Below are positions 1-10,600 of a stretch of 64,000 nucleotides of DNA, piece after piece. The first letter of the stretch is position 1. The number at the start of each line of letters is the position of its first letter. The stretch spans positions 1,674,001 to 1,738,000 of the forward strand of contig NZ_CP027712.1 in the NCBI RefSeq assembly GCF_003945765.1, read 5' to 3'. The notes under the pieces are model-generated. The model did not search any database. It saw nothing but the letters and a program-made list of their open reading frames with translations, and was not told the origin of the DNA. The position numbers and the translations under genes were made by a program. This DNA is from Pseudomonas chlororaphis subsp. chlororaphis (GTDB taxonomy: Bacteria; Pseudomonadota; Gammaproteobacteria; Pseudomonadales; Pseudomonadaceae).

Positions 1-3000
1 GTATTGGCGTCATGCTTGGACTTCAGGTGGTCGCTGTAGCCGGCGAAGTTCACCGAACGCTTGGCATCGATCCGGCTCCAGGTGTACGCCATGCCGCCGC
101 GCAGGTCGAAGCCGCTGACCTGTGTTCCGCCATAGACACCCAGGTGGATGTTGTCGTTGTCGCTCGAGGAGTCGCGTGACGAGCTCTTCAGTTCGGTGCG
201 GCTGTAGCCGGTTAGCACGCCGATGTGGCCGCTGTCGCCGACCGCGGTATCGACCCCGGTGAGCAAGCCCTTGGTGTCGCTGCGCAGGTTGGCGGTATTG
301 CTGTCGCCCTTGACTTCGCCCCAGTTGCCCAGCGTGGTGATCCACGGGGTCAGGCCGGAGTGAGTGTCGCTCGCGGTGTCACGGGCCTGGGCGGCGCTCG
401 CCGAGCGCAGGCGGGTGTTCGCCGCGTCGCGAACCAGGCGGCTGTCCTGGACCAGCGCCGAACGGGTGGAGTTGTGGAACTCGCCGGACAGTTGATCGAA
501 GGCATCCCGTGCCTGGTGGTCATCGGGCAGATAGGCGATGGCCTCGAACAGCTTGTTGTGCACCGGTGGCGTCAGCGCCGGCACGGCCGCGCCTTTCAGG
601 CTTTGTGCCGCAGTGGCCGTGGCCCGCTGGTTGGGGGTGAAGGCGGCTTCCTGGAACAGGCGCGTCTGTTGCACATCCAGGTAGGCGTTGTGGCTGTCGT
701 AGTTGTCCACCAGGTCATAGAAGGTCGAGACCCAGGTATCGCCCGTCAGCTTGTAGCGCCCGCTCAGGCCTTTCTCGGTCGCCAGCACCAGGTAGCGACG
801 GTCCAGCTCGTAGCGTTTGCTGTCGAGTTTGTCCGCCTTGATGATGCTGCCGTCCTCGAGCCGCGCCGCGCCGTTCACCAGCAGCCGGTCGTTGGCCCCG
901 GTACTCAGCAGTTCGGCGTGGAAGGTCGAACCGCTGTGCTGGTCGAGGTCGCCGGCCAGGGTCAGGGTGCCGATGGAGTTGCCGGGGGCGATGGTCGCGC
1001 CTTTGTGCAGGGTGACGTTGCCGACCTGGCCGTTGCCGGCCAGGGTTGCGCCGTCATACACGTCGGTCGAGCCGCCGAGCTTGCCGTTGACGGCGAGGAT
1101 GCCCGACTCGACGAGGCTGCGGCCGTGGAAGGCGGAACTGTCGCCGCTCAGCTCGGTGCGCCCGGCACCGCGCTTATAGAGCGTACCGGTGCCGGAGAGG
1201 GCGCCGCCGAAGGTGTAGCCGTTGGCACGGTTGAACACCAGGCTGCCGGGCGCGTCGATCTGCACGTCGCCAAGAATCGAGCCGCTGTTGCCGCCGTTCG
1301 CGCCGGCACCCAGTTGCAGGGTGCCGTTGCTGATCAGCGTGCCGCCCTTGTAGGTGTTTTCGCCGGTGAGCACGGTGGTCCCCGTGCCGCGCTGCTCGAC
1401 CGAGCCGCTGCCGTAGATGACGTGGTCGTACTGGTACTGGTTGTTGCGATCGAGCACCACCTGGCCATCGTTGCCGATATCGCTGAGCACTTCGCCTTGG
1501 CTGCCGTTGAAGGCACCGATGTGCAGGCTGGCGTTCTTGTCGACCTGTACTTGCCCGGCCATGACGTTGTTCAGCAGCAGTTCGCCGCCTTTGACATTCA
1601 ACTGGCCGGTGAAGCGGCTGGAGTCACCGTTGAACACGGTCTGCCCGGCGATGTGATTGATGCGGCCCTGACCTTCGAAGCCGGCGTCGAACCGATAGTC
1701 GCGGTCGTTGTGGTTGAACTGGACCAGGCCCTGGCCCTGGCCGAAGACCACGCGTTTGGCTTCCAGCTTGCCCGCGCCCTTGGCGTCGGCGGCTTTGTCG
1801 CTGGTCGCTCCCACATAAAGAGCGGCATTGGAGGTGCCGTCGGCGGCGATCCGCAGGGTGCCACTGCCGACTTTGGCCACGCCCTGGTTGGCGAGCACCA
1901 GGCTGGCGTTGCCGCCCTGGCCCACGGTCAGGTCGCCGAGGGTTTCCCAGAGGCTGCCCGCGCCGTCGATGCTGGCGCTGCCATTGGCGCCCTGGTTGGC
2001 ACCGATGATGCCGTCCTGGCTCGTTACATGACCGCCGTTCTTGATTTCCAGGGTGCCGTTGCCAGCACCACCGACCAGCAACGTCTTGTCGGTGGACAGC
2101 GTACTGTTGTCGACGCTGAGCGTACCGCTTGAGCCTTGGTGCGCGCCGAGGACGGTGTTGCCACCGTTCTGCACCTTGGCGCCGTTGGTGAGCAGCAGCG
2201 AGCCGTTGCCGGCCTGGCCGACGATCATGTCGCCGAGGGTCTTCCACAGGCTGTTGGCGCCATCGAGGCTGACGCTGCCATTGGAGCCCAGGTCGGCGGC
2301 GATGATGCTGTCCTGGCTCTCTACCTGGCCGCCGTTCTTGATTTGCAGGGTACCGTTGCCGGCGCCGCCGACGATCAGGGTCTTGTCGGTGGACAGCGTA
2401 CTGTTGTCGACGCTGAGCGTACCGCTTGAGCCTTGGTGCGCGCCGAGGACGGTGTTGCCACCGTTCTGCACCTTGGCGCCGTTGGTGAGCAGCAGCGAGC
2501 CGTTGCCGGCCTGGCCGACGATCATGTCGCCGAGGGTCTTCCACAGGCTGTTGGCGCCATCGAGGCTGACGCTGCCATTGGAGCCCAGGTCGGCGGCGAT
2601 GATGCTGTCCTGGCTCTCTACCTGGCCGCCGTTCTTGATTTCCAGGGTGCCGTTGCCGGCGCCGCCGACGATCAGGGTCTTGTCGGTGGACAGCGTGCCG
2701 TTGTCGACGCTGACCGTACCGCTACCGCCTCTGAGCGCACCGAGGACGGTGTTGCCACCGTTCTGCACCTTGGCGCCGTTGGTGAGCGACAGCGAGCCGT
2801 TGCCGGCCTGGCCGACGATCATGTCGCCGAGGGTCTTCCACAGGCTGTTGGCGCCATCGAGGCTGGCGCTGCCATTGGAGCCCAGGTCGGCGGCGATGAT
2901 GCTGTCCTGGCTCTCTACCTGGCCGCCGTTCTTGATTTGCAGGGTACCGTTGCCGGCGCCGCCGACGATCAGGGTCTTGTCGGTGGACAGCGTGCCGTTG

Positions 3001-3866
3001 TCGACGCTGACCGTACCGCTACCGCCTCTGAGCGCACCGAGGACGGTGTTGCCACCGTTCTGCACCTTGGCCCCGTTGGTGAGCGACAGCGAGCCGTTGC
3101 CGGCCTGGCCGACGATCATGTCGCCGAGGGTCTTCCACAGGCTGTTGGCGCCATCGAGGCTGGCGCTGCCATTGGAACCCAGGTCGGCGGCGATGATGCT
3201 GTCCTGGCTGGTGACCTGGCCGCCGTTCTTGATTTGCAGAGTGCCGTTGCCGGCGCCGCCGACTACCAGCCGCTTGTCGCTGGTCAGCGTCGAGCCGCTG
3301 TCGACGATAAGGGTGCCGGAGGCACCGCGGTCTGCGCCAATCAGGGTATCGCCCTGGGAGCGGGCCTTGGAGCCGTCTTTGAGGGTCAGGTCGGCCGATC
3401 CGCCTTTGCCGACGATCAGGTCGCCGCCGGTGTTCACTGTCGCGCCGTTGTTGAAGGTGGCCTTGCCCGTGGAGCCTTGGACGGTGCCCAGGGTGAAGCT
3501 GTCACCGATGTTCAGCTTACCGTTGGCGCCGACATTTAACTGGCCCAGGCCATTGTTGGCGGTGCCGACGTTCAGGCTGCCGACCGTTCGTGCACTGTCC
3601 AGTTGCGCGACTTGGTTGTTGCGCCCGGCGAGCGGCCGGTCGATGTTGACCGCCTCATTGCTGGCGGGAGCGCCGTTGCTCCAGTTGCCACTGTTTTCCC
3701 AGGCGTTGCTGTCGTTGACGCGATAGGGATTGCCGTCCTGGTCATAGGCAATGTGATGGGCGTCTCCGGTCCAGTTCGTCGTGGCGAGTACGGCCGGGGC
3801 GAAGGAGCTCAACGCCAGGGCGACGGCGAGCGCGGTGCTGGAGGGTCTGAAGCTGTGGGGTGTCAT
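1..3866 (-). CDS. Autotransporter (type Va secretion) with T5SS/PEP-CTERM-type repeats, 3' end outside window
   Basis: The start is ATG at 3866, with a signal peptide of about 29 residues (MTPHSFRPSSTALAVALALS then SSFAPAVLA). About 1288 residues are visible, and the reading frame is open to the left edge, so the C-terminus is missing. The passenger is glycine- and asparagine-rich beta-helix sequence. It holds five tandem 99-residue units (NGGQV, GSNGS, SLWKTLGDMIVGQAGNGSL, STDKTLIVGGAGNGTL) resembling the T5SS/PEP-CTERM-associated repeat. After that come PATR-like strands (GENTYKGGTLISNGTLQLG) and the beginning of the outer-membrane barrel (SGLTPWITTLGNWGEVKGDS; GVYGGTQVSGFDLRGGMAYT). About 120 residues of the usual 250-300-residue barrel are present. 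It is likely a surface-displayed or released adhesin-like protein. The ligand is unknown. Very long open frames on the + strand here are shadows. Confidence 0.93.
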   Translation of the reverse strand, partial: MTPHSFRPSSTALAVALALSSFAPAVLATTNWTGDAHHIAYDQDGNPYRVNDSNAWENSGNWSNGAPASNEAVNIDRPLAGRNNQVAQLDSARTVGSLNVGTANNGLGQLNVGANGKLNIGDSFTLGTVQGSTGKATFNNGATVNTGGDLIVGKGGSADLTLKDGSKARSQGDTLIGADRGASGTLIVDSGSTLTSDKRLVVGGAGNGTLQIKNGGQVTSQDSIIAADLGSNGSASLDGANSLWKTLGDMIVGQAGNGSLSLTNGAKVQNGGNTVLGALRGGSGTVSVDNGTLSTDKTLIVGGAGNGTLQIKNGGQVESQDSIIAADLGSNGSASLDGANSLWKTLGDMIVGQAGNGSLSLTNGAKVQNGGNTVLGALRGGSGTVSVDNGTLSTDKTLIVGGAGNGTLEIKNGGQVESQDSIIAADLGSNGSVSLDGANSLWKTLGDMIVGQAGNGSLLLTNGAKVQNGGNTVLGAHQGSSGTLSVDNSTLSTDKTLIVGGAGNGTLQIKNGGQVESQDSIIAADLGSNGSVSLDGANSLWKTLGDMIVGQAGNGSLLLTNGAKVQNGGNTVLGAHQGSSGTLSVDNSTLSTDKTLLVGGAGNGTLEIKNGGHVTSQDGIIGANQGANGSASIDGAGSLWETLGDLTVGQGGNASLVLANQGVAKVGSGTLRIAADGTSNAALYVGATSDKAADAKGAGKLEAKRVVFGQGQGLVQFNHNDRDYRFDAGFEGQGRINHIAGQTVFNGDSSRFTGQLNVKGGELLLNNVMAGQVQVDKNASLHIGAFNGSQGEVLSDIGNDGQVVLDRNNQYQYDHVIYGSGSVEQRGTGTTVLTGENTYKGGTLISNGTLQLGAGANGGNSGSILGDVQIDAPGSLVFNRANGYTFGGALSGTGTLYKRGAGRTELSGDSSAFHGRSLVESGILAVNGKLGGSTDVYDGATLAGNGQVGNVTLHKGATIAPGNSIGTLTLAGDLDQHSGSTFHAELLSTGANDRLLVNGAARLEDGSIIKADKLDSKRYELDRRYLVLATEKGLSGRYKLTGDTWVSTFYDLVDNYDSHNAYLDVQQTRLFQEAAFTPNQRATATAAQSLKGAAVPALTPPVHNKLFEAIAYLPDDHQARDAFDQLSGEFHNSTRSALVQDSRLVRDAANTRLRSASAAQARDTASDTHSGLTPWITTLGNWGEVKGDSNTANLRSDTKGLLTGVDTAVGDSGHIGVLTGYSRTELKSSSRDSSSDNDNIHLGVYGGTQVSGFDLRGGMAYTWSRIDAKRSVNFAGYSDHLKSKHDAN
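1839..3323 (-). repeat. Five tandem 297-bp coding repeats in the autotransporter passenger
   Basis: The sequence repeats every 297 bases (for example the block beginning gccgaggacggtgttgcc recurs near 2150, 2447, 2744 and 3041). Three central copies are nearly identical, the unit near 3323 is degenerate at one end, and the unit near 1839 is diverged in its first half. Each 99-residue unit is itself two half-repeats of about 50 residues, each ending in a VG(G/Q)AGNG motif. The period is a multiple of three, so the copy number can change without breaking the frame. Confidence 0.93.
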
Positions 3867-4578
3867 GGTTTTCTTTTCCAAGGCGGTGCCTGTGTTGGTC
3901 GGAGGGGTGGAAATGGCGTTGAGTGCGCTATGGATCAGAGGCGCGCGCCGGGGGGTGAAAGCGTTCGATGGCTGCACAGGGGCGCGAAGCGCTTCCTGGC
4001 CGGGAGAGGAGTTTTCTGGCTATGAAGTGCAATAGGACCGGTGCTGTAACAGTGCGGCCTGAGTGATCTGTTCATAAGCGTTGAATAACTGATCAAGTTG
4101 TCCGGGGAAGTTGTGAGCGGGCCGGTAACTTAATAAAGAAGAAGGCGGGAATATACGTGGGGAGAGAGGTTGGGAACTTTTTTTAAACTTTTCAGAAATA
4201 TCTTTATGGTGATCGAGAATAATCTTTGTTGGTAATGGTTAGTTTGTTGTTGTTATCAGTGGAACTGTCTGGCGCGGGCTTATTTTGCGAATTGTGTTCA
4301 AGTTTTATGGGGTTTGGACGAGGGGGTGAAAGAAGGGGGTAAAAATAAAGAAGGCGGGGTAATGATTTTTTTGCTTGAGGGGATGTTTTTGTTAAGGGAG
4401 CAGTATTTGTTTTTAGATGGCGATGATTTTTTATTGTTTTAAGTTCTTTTGCCGAAGGGCGGAAGTTACGGTGTCCGATATGCAGTTCGATTCCGCTCAA
4501 GCCTGATCGAGACTGTCATGCAAGTGGCGAGCGCGCCCATGTTTCAGGACCGCTCGCAATGCCGGGGACTCGACGCGA
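3867..4578. other. AT-rich spacer, no gene supported
   Basis: This 712-base stretch lies upstream of the autotransporter start and downstream of the EamA gene stop. From about 4080 to 4450 it is much richer in A and T than the flanks, with long T/G runs on the + strand. One minus-strand frame of 98 codons (4204-4500) has neither a ribosome binding site nor a plausible protein composition. The region probably holds the autotransporter promoter and its silencing or regulatory sites. I could not place a promoter confidently. Confidence 0.5.
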
Positions 4579-5493
4579 TCAGCGATCCGCCAGTTCCCGG
4601 GGCGAGGCGACCCGGGCTCCTGGCTTGAGGACCAGCCACAAGGCCGCGGCGATCAGCACGCCGCCATACAGGTGAGCCATGGACAGCGGCTCGTCCAGCA
4701 GCAACGCGCCCCACAGCACCCCGAACGGCGGGATCATGAAGGTCACGGTCATGGACTTGACCGGGCCGATCGAGCTCAGCAGGCGGAAATACAGGATGTA
4801 GGCAAAGGCGGTGCAGGCCAGGCCCAGGCCCAGCAACGACAGCCAGACGCTCCAGCCGCCCCAGCTGGCGGGCGGCTGGCTGATGGCGCTGTAGGCGAAG
4901 ACCGGCAGCAGGAACAGGCTGGCGCCGAGCATGCTGCCCAAGGCCGAGAGGCGACTGTCGAGGCCGCCGGCCTGGTCCAGCCAGCGTCGCGCGAGGAAGC
5001 CGGCGAAGCCGTAGCAGGTGGTGGCGAGCAGGCAGGCCAGCGCGCCCAGCAGCAGTTCCAGGTCGAATGCCATGGGGCCGGCGCGGGTCAGGATACCCAC
5101 GCCGAACAGGCCCAGGCTGACCCCGGCGATTTTTGGCGGGGTCAGTTTTTCATGGAAGAACAGCCCGCCGATCAGTACACCCATCAACGGCGTGGTGGCA
5201 TTGAAGATCGCCGAATAACCGGCCGGCAGCACCAGGGCCGCCACCGAATACATAGTGGCGGGGATGCCGGAGTTGATTACGCCGAGTAGCAGCACGGTCT
5301 TGAACTTGCCCTGGAAGTCCCAGCTGATGCGCATCAGCGCGAGGATCACCAGCAGGCCGGTGGCGGCGATGGAGACACGAAAGAATGCCGTGGGAATGCT
5401 GCCGATCACTGGAGCGATGATGCGCATGAACAGAAAACTCGCGCCCCAGATCGCGGCCAGGGACAACAAACGCAGGGTATCGACAAGTCTCAC
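4579..5493 (-). CDS. EamA/DMT-family transporter
   Basis: This 304-residue inner-membrane protein starts with GTG at 5493, preceded by AAAGGAG. It has ten hydrophobic segments in two EamA halves: the first runs from LLSLAAIWGASFLFMRIIAP, the second from about residue 150. The motif SSIGPVKSMTVTFMIPPFGV near residue 240 is typical of the drug/metabolite transporter superfamily. Such proteins usually export metabolites or amino acids, but the substrate cannot be read from sequence. It stands alone, divergent from aceK, with a hairpin-plus-T-run just before its ribosome binding site. Confidence 0.9.
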   Translation of the reverse strand: MRLVDTLRLLSLAAIWGASFLFMRIIAPVIGSIPTAFFRVSIAATGLLVILALMRISWDFQGKFKTVLLLGVINSGIPATMYSVAALVLPAGYSAIFNATTPLMGVLIGGLFFHEKLTPPKIAGVSLGLFGVGILTRAGPMAFDLELLLGALACLLATTCYGFAGFLARRWLDQAGGLDSRLSALGSMLGASLFLLPVFAYSAISQPPASWGGWSVWLSLLGLGLACTAFAYILYFRLLSSIGPVKSMTVTFMIPPFGVLWGALLLDEPLSMAHLYGGVLIAAALWLVLKPGARVASPRELADR

Positions 5494-5510
5494 GGCGCAA
5501 CTCCTTTAAT

Positions 5511-5533
5511 GGGCCGTTCAACGGCCCTTTTTT
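5511..5533 (+). terminator. Hairpin with T-run upstream of aceK
   Basis: GGGCCGT and ACGGCCC pair around a three-base loop and are followed by six T on the + strand. It would stop + strand (antisense to eamA) transcription before aceK. On the minus strand the same hairpin sits in the short leader of the EamA gene, next to its AAAGGAG. Confidence 0.6.
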
Positions 5534-5691
5534 CAGCAGGGCGAGAGTGTTGCCGAGAGACGGGGCGCGGGCAATCGCTATCTTGCGGTCGAATTGGTGG
5601 GATCCTTCTCTCTACGGAAAAATTGCACTTCTCCTGCACCCGGTTCACTGGCTAAGCTCAGGCCTTTCCGAATTCCCGCAGAGGTCTCACC

Positions 5692-7413
5692 ATGCCGCAG
5701 AAATGGCCCGCCGCCGATATCGCTCGAACGATCCTCGATGGCTTCGACGATTACCGCGAGCATTTTCGCCAGATCACCGACGGTGCCCGGGCGCGCTTCG
5801 AGCAGGCGCAGTGGCAGGAGGCACAGACCGCCTCGGCGGCACGGATCAACCTGTACGAGGAAAAGGTCAGCGAGACCGTGCAGCGGCTGCGTACGACCTT
5901 CGACCTGGAGACCCTGCTCGACGTCAATCAGTGGCCGCTGGTGAAAAGCGCCTATATCAGCCTGATCGACCTGCGCTTCGACGATGAGCTGTCCGAGACC
6001 TGGTACAACTCGGCCTTCTGCGGCCTGTTCAGCCATGACCTGATCAGCGACGGCTGCATGTTCATCCACACCACGCGGCCGAGCCTGCGCCGCGCCCGGG
6101 CCGCGCAGACCCGCACCTACCGGCCGCAAGGCCATCTGTCGACGATGCTCGAACAGATCTTCGTCGACTACAGCTTCAGCGAGGCCTACGCCGACCTGCC
6201 CGGCGACCTGCGGCGCCTGGAGTCGCAACTGCGGGAGAACCTGCCGGACTGGGTGTGCAAGGACCCGGAACTGGCGGTGGAGTTGTTTTCCTCGGTGCTG
6301 TACCGCAACAAGGGCGCCTACCTGGTGGGCCGCATCTACACCCACGACGAGCAGTGGCCGCTGGTGATTCCGCTGCTGCACCGCGAAGGGCGGGGGATCC
6401 AGATCGACGCGCTGATCACCGACGAAGCCGATGTGTCGATCATCTTTTCCTTCACCCGCTCCTATTTCATGGTCGACGTGCCGGTGCCGGCGGAGTTCAT
6501 CGGTTTCCTCAAGCGCATCCTGCCGGGCAAGCACATCGCCGAGCTGTACACCTCCATCGGTTTCTACAAGCACGGCAAGTCCGAGTTCTACCGGGCGCTG
6601 ATCAACCACCTGGCCAACACCGACGATCAGTTCATCATGGCCCCGGGCGTGCGCGGCATGGTCATGAGCGTGTTCACCCTGCCGGGCTTCAACACCGTGT
6701 TCAAGATCATCAAGGACCGTTTCTCGCCGTCGAAAAACGTCGACCGTGCCACGGTGATCGAGAAGTACCGCCTGGTGAAAAGCGTCGACCGGGTCGGGCG
6801 CATGGCCGATACCCAGGAGTTCGCCGATTTCCGCTTTCCCCTGGGCAAGTTCGACCCCGCGTGCCTGGAGGAACTGCTGGAAGTCGCACCGTCCACGGTG
6901 TCGGTGGAGGGCGATACGGTGCTGATCCGCCACTGCTGGACCGAGCGGCGCATGACCCCGCTCAACCTTTACCTGGACCACGCCAACCCGGCCCAGGTGC
7001 GCGAGGCGCTGGAGGACTACGGCCTGGCGATCAAGCAACTGGCCGCGGCCAACATCTTTCCCGGTGACATGCTGCTGAAGAACTTCGGCGTCACCCGCCA
7101 TGGCCGGGTGGTGTTCTACGACTACGACGAGATCTGCTTCCTTACCGAAGCCAACTTCCGCCACATCCCGGCGCCGCGTACCCCGGAGGACGAGATGGCC
7201 TCCGAGCCCTGGTATTCCATCGGCCCGCTGGACGTGTTCCCCGAGGAGTTCCCGCCGTTCCTGTTCGCCGACGCCGGGCAGCGCAAGCTGTTCGACCAGT
7301 TGCACGGCGAGTTGTACAACGCCGATTACTGGAAAGGCCTGCAGGAGGCCATTCGCGCCGGCAAGGTGATCGATGTGTTCCCGTACCGGCGCAAGGACCG
7401 GGATAACGAATAA
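5692..7413 (+). CDS. aceK: Isocitrate dehydrogenase kinase/phosphatase
   Basis: This 573-residue protein has the usual AceK length and architecture. AceK phosphorylates isocitrate dehydrogenase to divert carbon to the glyoxylate shunt during growth on acetate or fatty acids, and reverses this as a phosphatase in the same active site. The ATP-binding segment [20 protein letters not shown] lies near residue 317. The family blocks [20 protein letters not shown] and [20 protein letters not shown] are present. The ATG follows GAGGTCTC at suitable spacing. It is a single-gene unit; aceA and aceB are not in the window. Confidence 0.97.
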   Translation: MPQKWPAADIARTILDGFDDYREHFRQITDGARARFEQAQWQEAQTASAARINLYEEKVSETVQRLRTTFDLETLLDVNQWPLVKSAYISLIDLRFDDELSETWYNSAFCGLFSHDLISDGCMFIHTTRPSLRRARAAQTRTYRPQGHLSTMLEQIFVDYSFSEAYADLPGDLRRLESQLRENLPDWVCKDPELAVELFSSVLYRNKGAYLVGRIYTHDEQWPLVIPLLHREGRGIQIDALITDEADVSIIFSFTRSYFMVDVPVPAEFIGFLKRILPGKHIAELYTSIGFYKHGKSEFYRALINHLANTDDQFIMAPGVRGMVMSVFTLPGFNTVFKIIKDRFSPSKNVDRATVIEKYRLVKSVDRVGRMADTQEFADFRFPLGKFDPACLEELLEVAPSTVSVEGDTVLIRHCWTERRMTPLNLYLDHANPAQVREALEDYGLAIKQLAAANIFPGDMLLKNFGVTRHGRVVFYDYDEICFLTEANFRHIPAPRTPEDEMASEPWYSIGPLDVFPEEFPPFLFADAGQRKLFDQLHGELYNADYWKGLQEAIRAGKVIDVFPYRRKDRDNE

Positions 7414-7431
7414 GCCTGCACCGCGCGCCTC

Positions 7432-7565
7432 TGTAGCCGCTGGCGAAGCCTGCGTCCGAGGACGAAGTCCTCGCAAAACCGCTGCTCGCGGTACATCAGT
7501 AATACTCGGGAAGCAGGTTTTACGACTGCTTCGCAGCCGAACGCAGGCTACGCCAGCGGCTACAA
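7432..7565. repeat. REP-type palindrome pair
   Basis: A 24-base arm beginning TGTAGCCGCTGGCG and its reverse complement at 7542-7565 differ at one position. They enclose about 85 bases between aceK and hrpA. The same core recurs at 11556, 13931 and 27688, so this is a dispersed REP/BIME-like element. Confidence 0.8.
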
Positions 7566-7636
7566 GGATCTCGTTCGCTCGTTAAATCTGCGACAATCCG
7601 CCCCCTGCATAAATTAAGACGACCCTTGCGTACCCG

Positions 7637-10600
7637 ATGACTTCCGAATCGCCTGCAATCGACCAACTGCTGAAAAACCTTGATCACGCCATGCTCGCCG
7701 ACCGCCACCGGTTGCGTCGGCAGCTGCTTGAGCTGCGCAAGAAGCCCGATGAGGCCAAGCTGGCGCAGTGGGTCGAGCGCATGCAGGCGTCCTGCGCCCA
7801 GGTACTGACGCGGCGCGCCAGCGTGCCGTCGATTCGCTACGACGACAGCCTGCCGATCGCCGCCAAGCGCGACGAGATCAAGGCGGCGCTGCAAAAGCAC
7901 CAGGTATTGATCATCGCTGGCGAAACCGGCTCGGGCAAAACCACCCAGCTGCCGAAGATCTGCCTGGAAATCGGTCGCGGCCAGCACGGCTTGATCGGCC
8001 ACACCCAGCCCCGGCGGATCGCCGCGCGCAGCGTCGCCAGCCGGGTCGCCGAAGAGCTGGCGACGCCGCTGGGTGCCCTGGTGGGGTATCAGGTGCGCTT
8101 CGAGGACCAGAGCGATTCCAACACCCTGATCAAACTGATGACCGACGGCATCCTGCTGGCGGAAACCCAGAACGACCGCTACCTGGAACGCTACGACACG
8201 ATCATCGTCGACGAAGCCCACGAACGCAGCCTGAACATCGACTTCCTGCTGGGCTACCTGAAGACCCTGCTGCCGCGGCGCCCGGACCTCAAGGTCATCA
8301 TCACCTCGGCGACCATCGACCTGGAGCGCTTCTCCAAGCACTTCGACAATGCGCCGATTGTCGAGGTCTCCGGCCGCACCTTCCCGGTGGAAACCTGGTA
8401 CCGCCCGCTGACCCTGGAGCAGGACGAAGAGGGCAACCGGGTCGAGGACGACCTGACGGTGGATCAGGCGATCCTTGCCACCCTCGATGAAATCGCCGCC
8501 CATGAGCGCAGCGAGCGCTGCAGCCCGGGTGACGTGCTGGTGTTCCTGCCGGGCGAGCGGGAGATTCGCGACGCCGCCGAAATGCTGCGCAAGGCCCAGC
8601 TCAAGCACACCGAGATCCTGCCGCTGTACGCGCGCCTGTCGCCGGCCGAGCAGCAGCGGATTTTCCAGTCGCACCCGGGCCGTAGGGTAGTGCTGGCGAC
8701 CAACGTCGCCGAGACCTCGCTGACCGTGCCGGGCATCCGCTACGTGATCGACAGCGGCACCGCGCGCATCAGCCGCTACAGCTACCGGGCCAAGGTCCAG
8801 CGCCTGCCCATCGAGGCGATTTCCCAGGCCAGCGCCAACCAGCGCAAAGGCCGCTGCGGCCGGGTCGAGCCGGGCATCTGCGTGCGCCTGTACAGCGAAG
8901 AGGATTTCAACGGCCGTCCGGAATTCACCGACCCGGAAATCCTGCGTACCAACCTGGCGGCGGTGATCCTGCAGATGCTCCATCTGCGCCTCGGTGAAAT
9001 CACCGCGTTCCCCTTTATCGAGCCGCCGGATGGCAAGGCCATCAGCGACGGTTTCAACCTGCTGCAAGAGCTCTCGGCGGTGGACCGCAACAGCCAGCTG
9101 ACGCCGCTGGGCCGCCAGCTGGCGCGCCTGCCAGTGGACCCGCGCATGGGCCGCATGCTGCTGGAAGCGGCGAAGCTGGGTAGCCTGCAGGAAGTGCTGA
9201 TCGTCGCCAGCGCCATGTCGATCCAGGACCCGCGCGAGCGGCCGCCGGAGCGCCAGCAGGCGGCCGACCAGGCCCACGCGCAATGGAAAGACGCCGACTC
9301 GGATTTCGCCGGGCTGGTCAATCTGTGGCGCGGCTTCGAAGAGCAGCGCCAGGCGCTGACCGCCAGCCCATTGCGTAACTGGTGCCGCAAGAACTTCCTC
9401 AACTACTTGCGCCTGCGCGAGTGGCGCGACTCCCATCGCCAGTTGAGCTTGATCTGCCGCGACCTGCAATTGAGCCTGAACAAGGAGCCGGCCGATTATC
9501 CGAAGCTGCATAAGGCGGTGCTGGTCGGGCTGCTGAGCCAGATCGGCCAGAAGACCGAGGAGGGCGACTACCTCGGCGCCCGCCAGCGGCGCTTCTGGAT
9601 TCACCCGTCGTCGGGGATCGGCAAGAAGCGCCCGCAATGGCTGATGACCGCCGAACTGGTGGAAACCACCAAGCTCTACGCGCGCATGGTGGCGAAGATC
9701 GACGCCGACTGGATCGAGCCGCTGGCCGGGCACCTGATCAAGAAAAACCACTTCGAACCCCATTGGGAGAAGAAGCGCGGGCAGGTGGTGGCCTACGAGC
9801 AGATCACCCTGTTCGGCCTGATCGTGGTCGGCCGCCGCCCGGTGCATTACGGCCCGGTGGACCCGGTGGTGTCGCGCGAGCTGTTTATCCGCGAGGGCCT
9901 GGTGCGTGGCGAGATCCAGTCGAAAGCCAAGTGCCTGAGCGCTAATACGCGGCTGCTCGAGCAGCTCGACGAACTGGAAGCCAAGGCCCGGCGCCGCGAC
10001 ATCCTCGCCGACGAGGAAACCCTGTTCGCCTTCTACGACGCGCGCCTGCCGGCGGAGATCCACCAGACCGCGACCTTCGACAGCTGGTACCGGGTGCATA
10101 GCCAGAAAGACCCGCAGTTGCTGATCATGCGCGAGGAAGACGTGCTGGCCCGCGAGGCCAGCGAAGTCACCGCCATGCAGTACCCGGACACCCTGCAGAT
10201 CGGCGATCTGGAACTGGCCCTGAGTTACCACTTCGAGCCCAACCATCCACGGGACGGCGTAACCCTGCGGGTGCCGGCGCCGCTGCTGCCGGCCTTGCCC
10301 GCCGAGCGCCTGGAATGGCTGGTGCCGGGGCTGGTGGAAGCCAAGTGCATCGCCCTGGTGCGCAACCTGCCCAAGGCGCTGCGCAAGAACTTCGTACCGG
10401 TGCCGGACTTCGTCAAGGCGGCCCTGGCGCGTATCGACTTCGCCCAGGGCTCGCTGCCCCAGGCCCTGGGCCGCGAACTGCTGCGCATGACCGGGGCGCG
10501 GGTCAGCGACGAGGCCTGGGCCGAGTCGGCGCAACAGGTGGAAAGCCACCTGCGGATGAACCTGGAAATCGTCGATGCCCAGGGCAAGTTTCTCGGCGAA

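Noticed and set aside
225..2132. 635-codon + strand frame (and the 561- and 368-codon frames at 2041-3726 and 2433-3539)
   Set aside because: They are antisense to the autotransporter, have no ribosome binding site or family pattern, and exist because the GC-rich repeats lack stops in those frames.
4204..4500. 98-codon minus-strand frame in the AT-rich spacer
   Set aside because: Composition is lysine/asparagine/proline-rich low complexity with no start signal; it looks like chance in T-rich DNA.
5578..7476. 632-codon minus-strand frame over aceK
   Set aside because: AceK on the + strand matches the full family; the antisense frame has a shadow-type composition.
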